From Cyclaneusma minus (lineage: Eukaryota > Ascomycota > Leotiomycetes > Marthamycetales > Marthamycetaceae): a DNA stretch of 64,000 nt. Below, one piece after another: positions 63,364 to 64,000 of this stretch. The translations under genes were made by a program, and so were the position numbers. Where the stretch lies: NCBI GenBank assembly GCA_037179335.1, contig JAKZHN010000010.1, positions 503,870 through 567,869 of the forward strand, in the 5' to 3' direction. How positions within the stretch are numbered: the stretch's first letter is position 1; every line of letters begins with the position of its first letter. The notes under the pieces are model-generated. The model was not told the origin of the DNA. It searched no databases and worked only from the letters and a program-made list of their open reading frames with translations.

Positions 63364-64000
63364 ACTATATTTATTTATAGTTAAAATCGATATTCTAAAT
63401 AACTACACCATTATAAAAGATTTTGCAAATATGCAAATAGCTTATTTATTTATTAAAATATCCCTATTCAATTTATTTTATTTAAAAAATCCTATTTCTA
63501 CAGCAGAAATTTTTACTATTTATAGCCGCTATATTAAAGGAATTTTTTAAAATATATTTTCAAATACCGGTATTGCCAAAATATCGTTTAGCGGTATTGG
63601 CCAATTTAAAGCTTTTTAAATAATTACTCCTGGCCTAAAACTCAAACCTATTTTAAAAAGCATTTTTGGCATTTGCTTTAAAAATAATAATTTAAGCAAG
63701 CTATTAAGTTTAGCTAATATCCAAATACTATTTAAAAAAGTCTTTTTTATTATAATAAATGATAATATTGTTATCTTTTTTTTATATAATATAAAACAAA
63801 TAAATATTTACTATAATAATATAAAAAACACTATAATTTAATTGTTTTTCAAATGGCTATATTTATTAAATAGGGCTATTTCTAATTTTTATTTATTTCA
63901 GCCAAATTTAATAAAGAAACAGCTATTAAAGATTTAATAAAATTAAAATGAAGAAAAAAGATTATAAAAACTAGGGCTATATTATTGCAAAAAAATACAA

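Larger units (their letters stand above)
60504..64000 (+). mobile_element. B-family copia element B3, 5' part, runs off the window
   Basis: Starts with a 216-bp LTR (60504-60719) related to the LTRs of B but on the opposite strand. The leader right of it (taattagcg, then gagcaaatttgcaaa) aligns with the leader of B next to its 5' LTR. So this is a 5' LTR and the element is on the + strand, continuing beyond 64000. Internal sequence shows fairly open plus frames (61160-61350, with IFSFILFANKLFYSALSAQ and LIAQSTALNSIIILPKQN) but no domain I can name. TSD and 3' LTR lie outside. Confidence 0.68.

Noticed and set aside
1..64000. Organellar, Plasmodium/Dictyostelium or anaerobic-fungus origin suggested by about 80% AT
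   Set aside because: No organellar genes or rRNA. The recognisable relics are LTR-retrotransposon proteins of filamentous-fungal type, and copy-to-copy differences are transitions with GC islands preserved, which fits RIP in an ascomycete better than genome-wide AT bias.

Overview
No intact gene is visible in this window. It looks like a gene-empty, extremely AT-rich block of a filamentous ascomycete (Pezizomycotina) nuclear genome. It is built almost entirely from LTR retrotransposons destroyed by C-to-T / G-to-A mutation of the RIP type (repeat-induced point mutation). Three things support this. (1) Element copies and LTR pairs that can be aligned by eye differ mainly by transitions. (2) Reading frames that still show fungal retrotransposon signatures (Gag, integrase, reverse transcriptase) are interrupted mainly at codons that Gln or Trp codons would become. 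(3) Short GC-rich islands, mostly inside LTRs or LTR-like pieces, survive in a background where nearly every other G and C is gone. The single N at 10584, the duplicated poly-T blocks around it and the 17-G run mark weak points of the assembly.

Layout. 1-8280: decayed sequence with one coding-like relic (5206-5640) and one GC island (5785-5825). 8281-8400: GC-rich island with a perfect hairpin. It abuts a minus-strand Ty3/gypsy reverse transcriptase relic (8405-9420). 10033-10703: duplicated poly-T block with an N. 12100-13190: GC island, two minisatellites and a G17 run, where the base skew of the + strand flips. 13200-15580: diverged tandem repeats. 18899-24245: Ty1/copia element A1 on the + strand, with LTRs and a target-site duplication. 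24250-30400: decayed sequence. 30420-31954: GC island and a minus-strand copia integrase relic (D). 31955-44924: copia element B, coding on the minus strand, with LTRs and a perfect 5-bp TSD. B is split by a nested element C (about 35842-41352). 44930-53340: decayed sequence with a plus-strand coding-like relic (47162-48347) and an LTR-like island (48530-48650). 53341-58821: copia element A2, a second copy of A1 in inverted orientation, with its own TSD. 59853-60435: plus-strand Gag relic. 60504-64000: 5' LTR and start of a third B-family element (B3), which runs off the right edge.

Insertion order can be read from the nesting. B inserted into D, and C later inserted into B. The Gag relic was probably cut by B3. 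A1 and A2 lie about 29 kb apart in opposite orientation, so they form a 5.4-kb inverted repeat.

The most unusual signals are: the sequence context of the mutation (GpC is spared, which is not the usual CpA-centred description of RIP); its organisation into long strand-biased blocks; and a GC-rich core (CACGGGCCAY) that recurs in the LTRs of two copia families and in two further islands. All alignments and translations were done by eye. Boundaries are exact only where a TSD is quoted.
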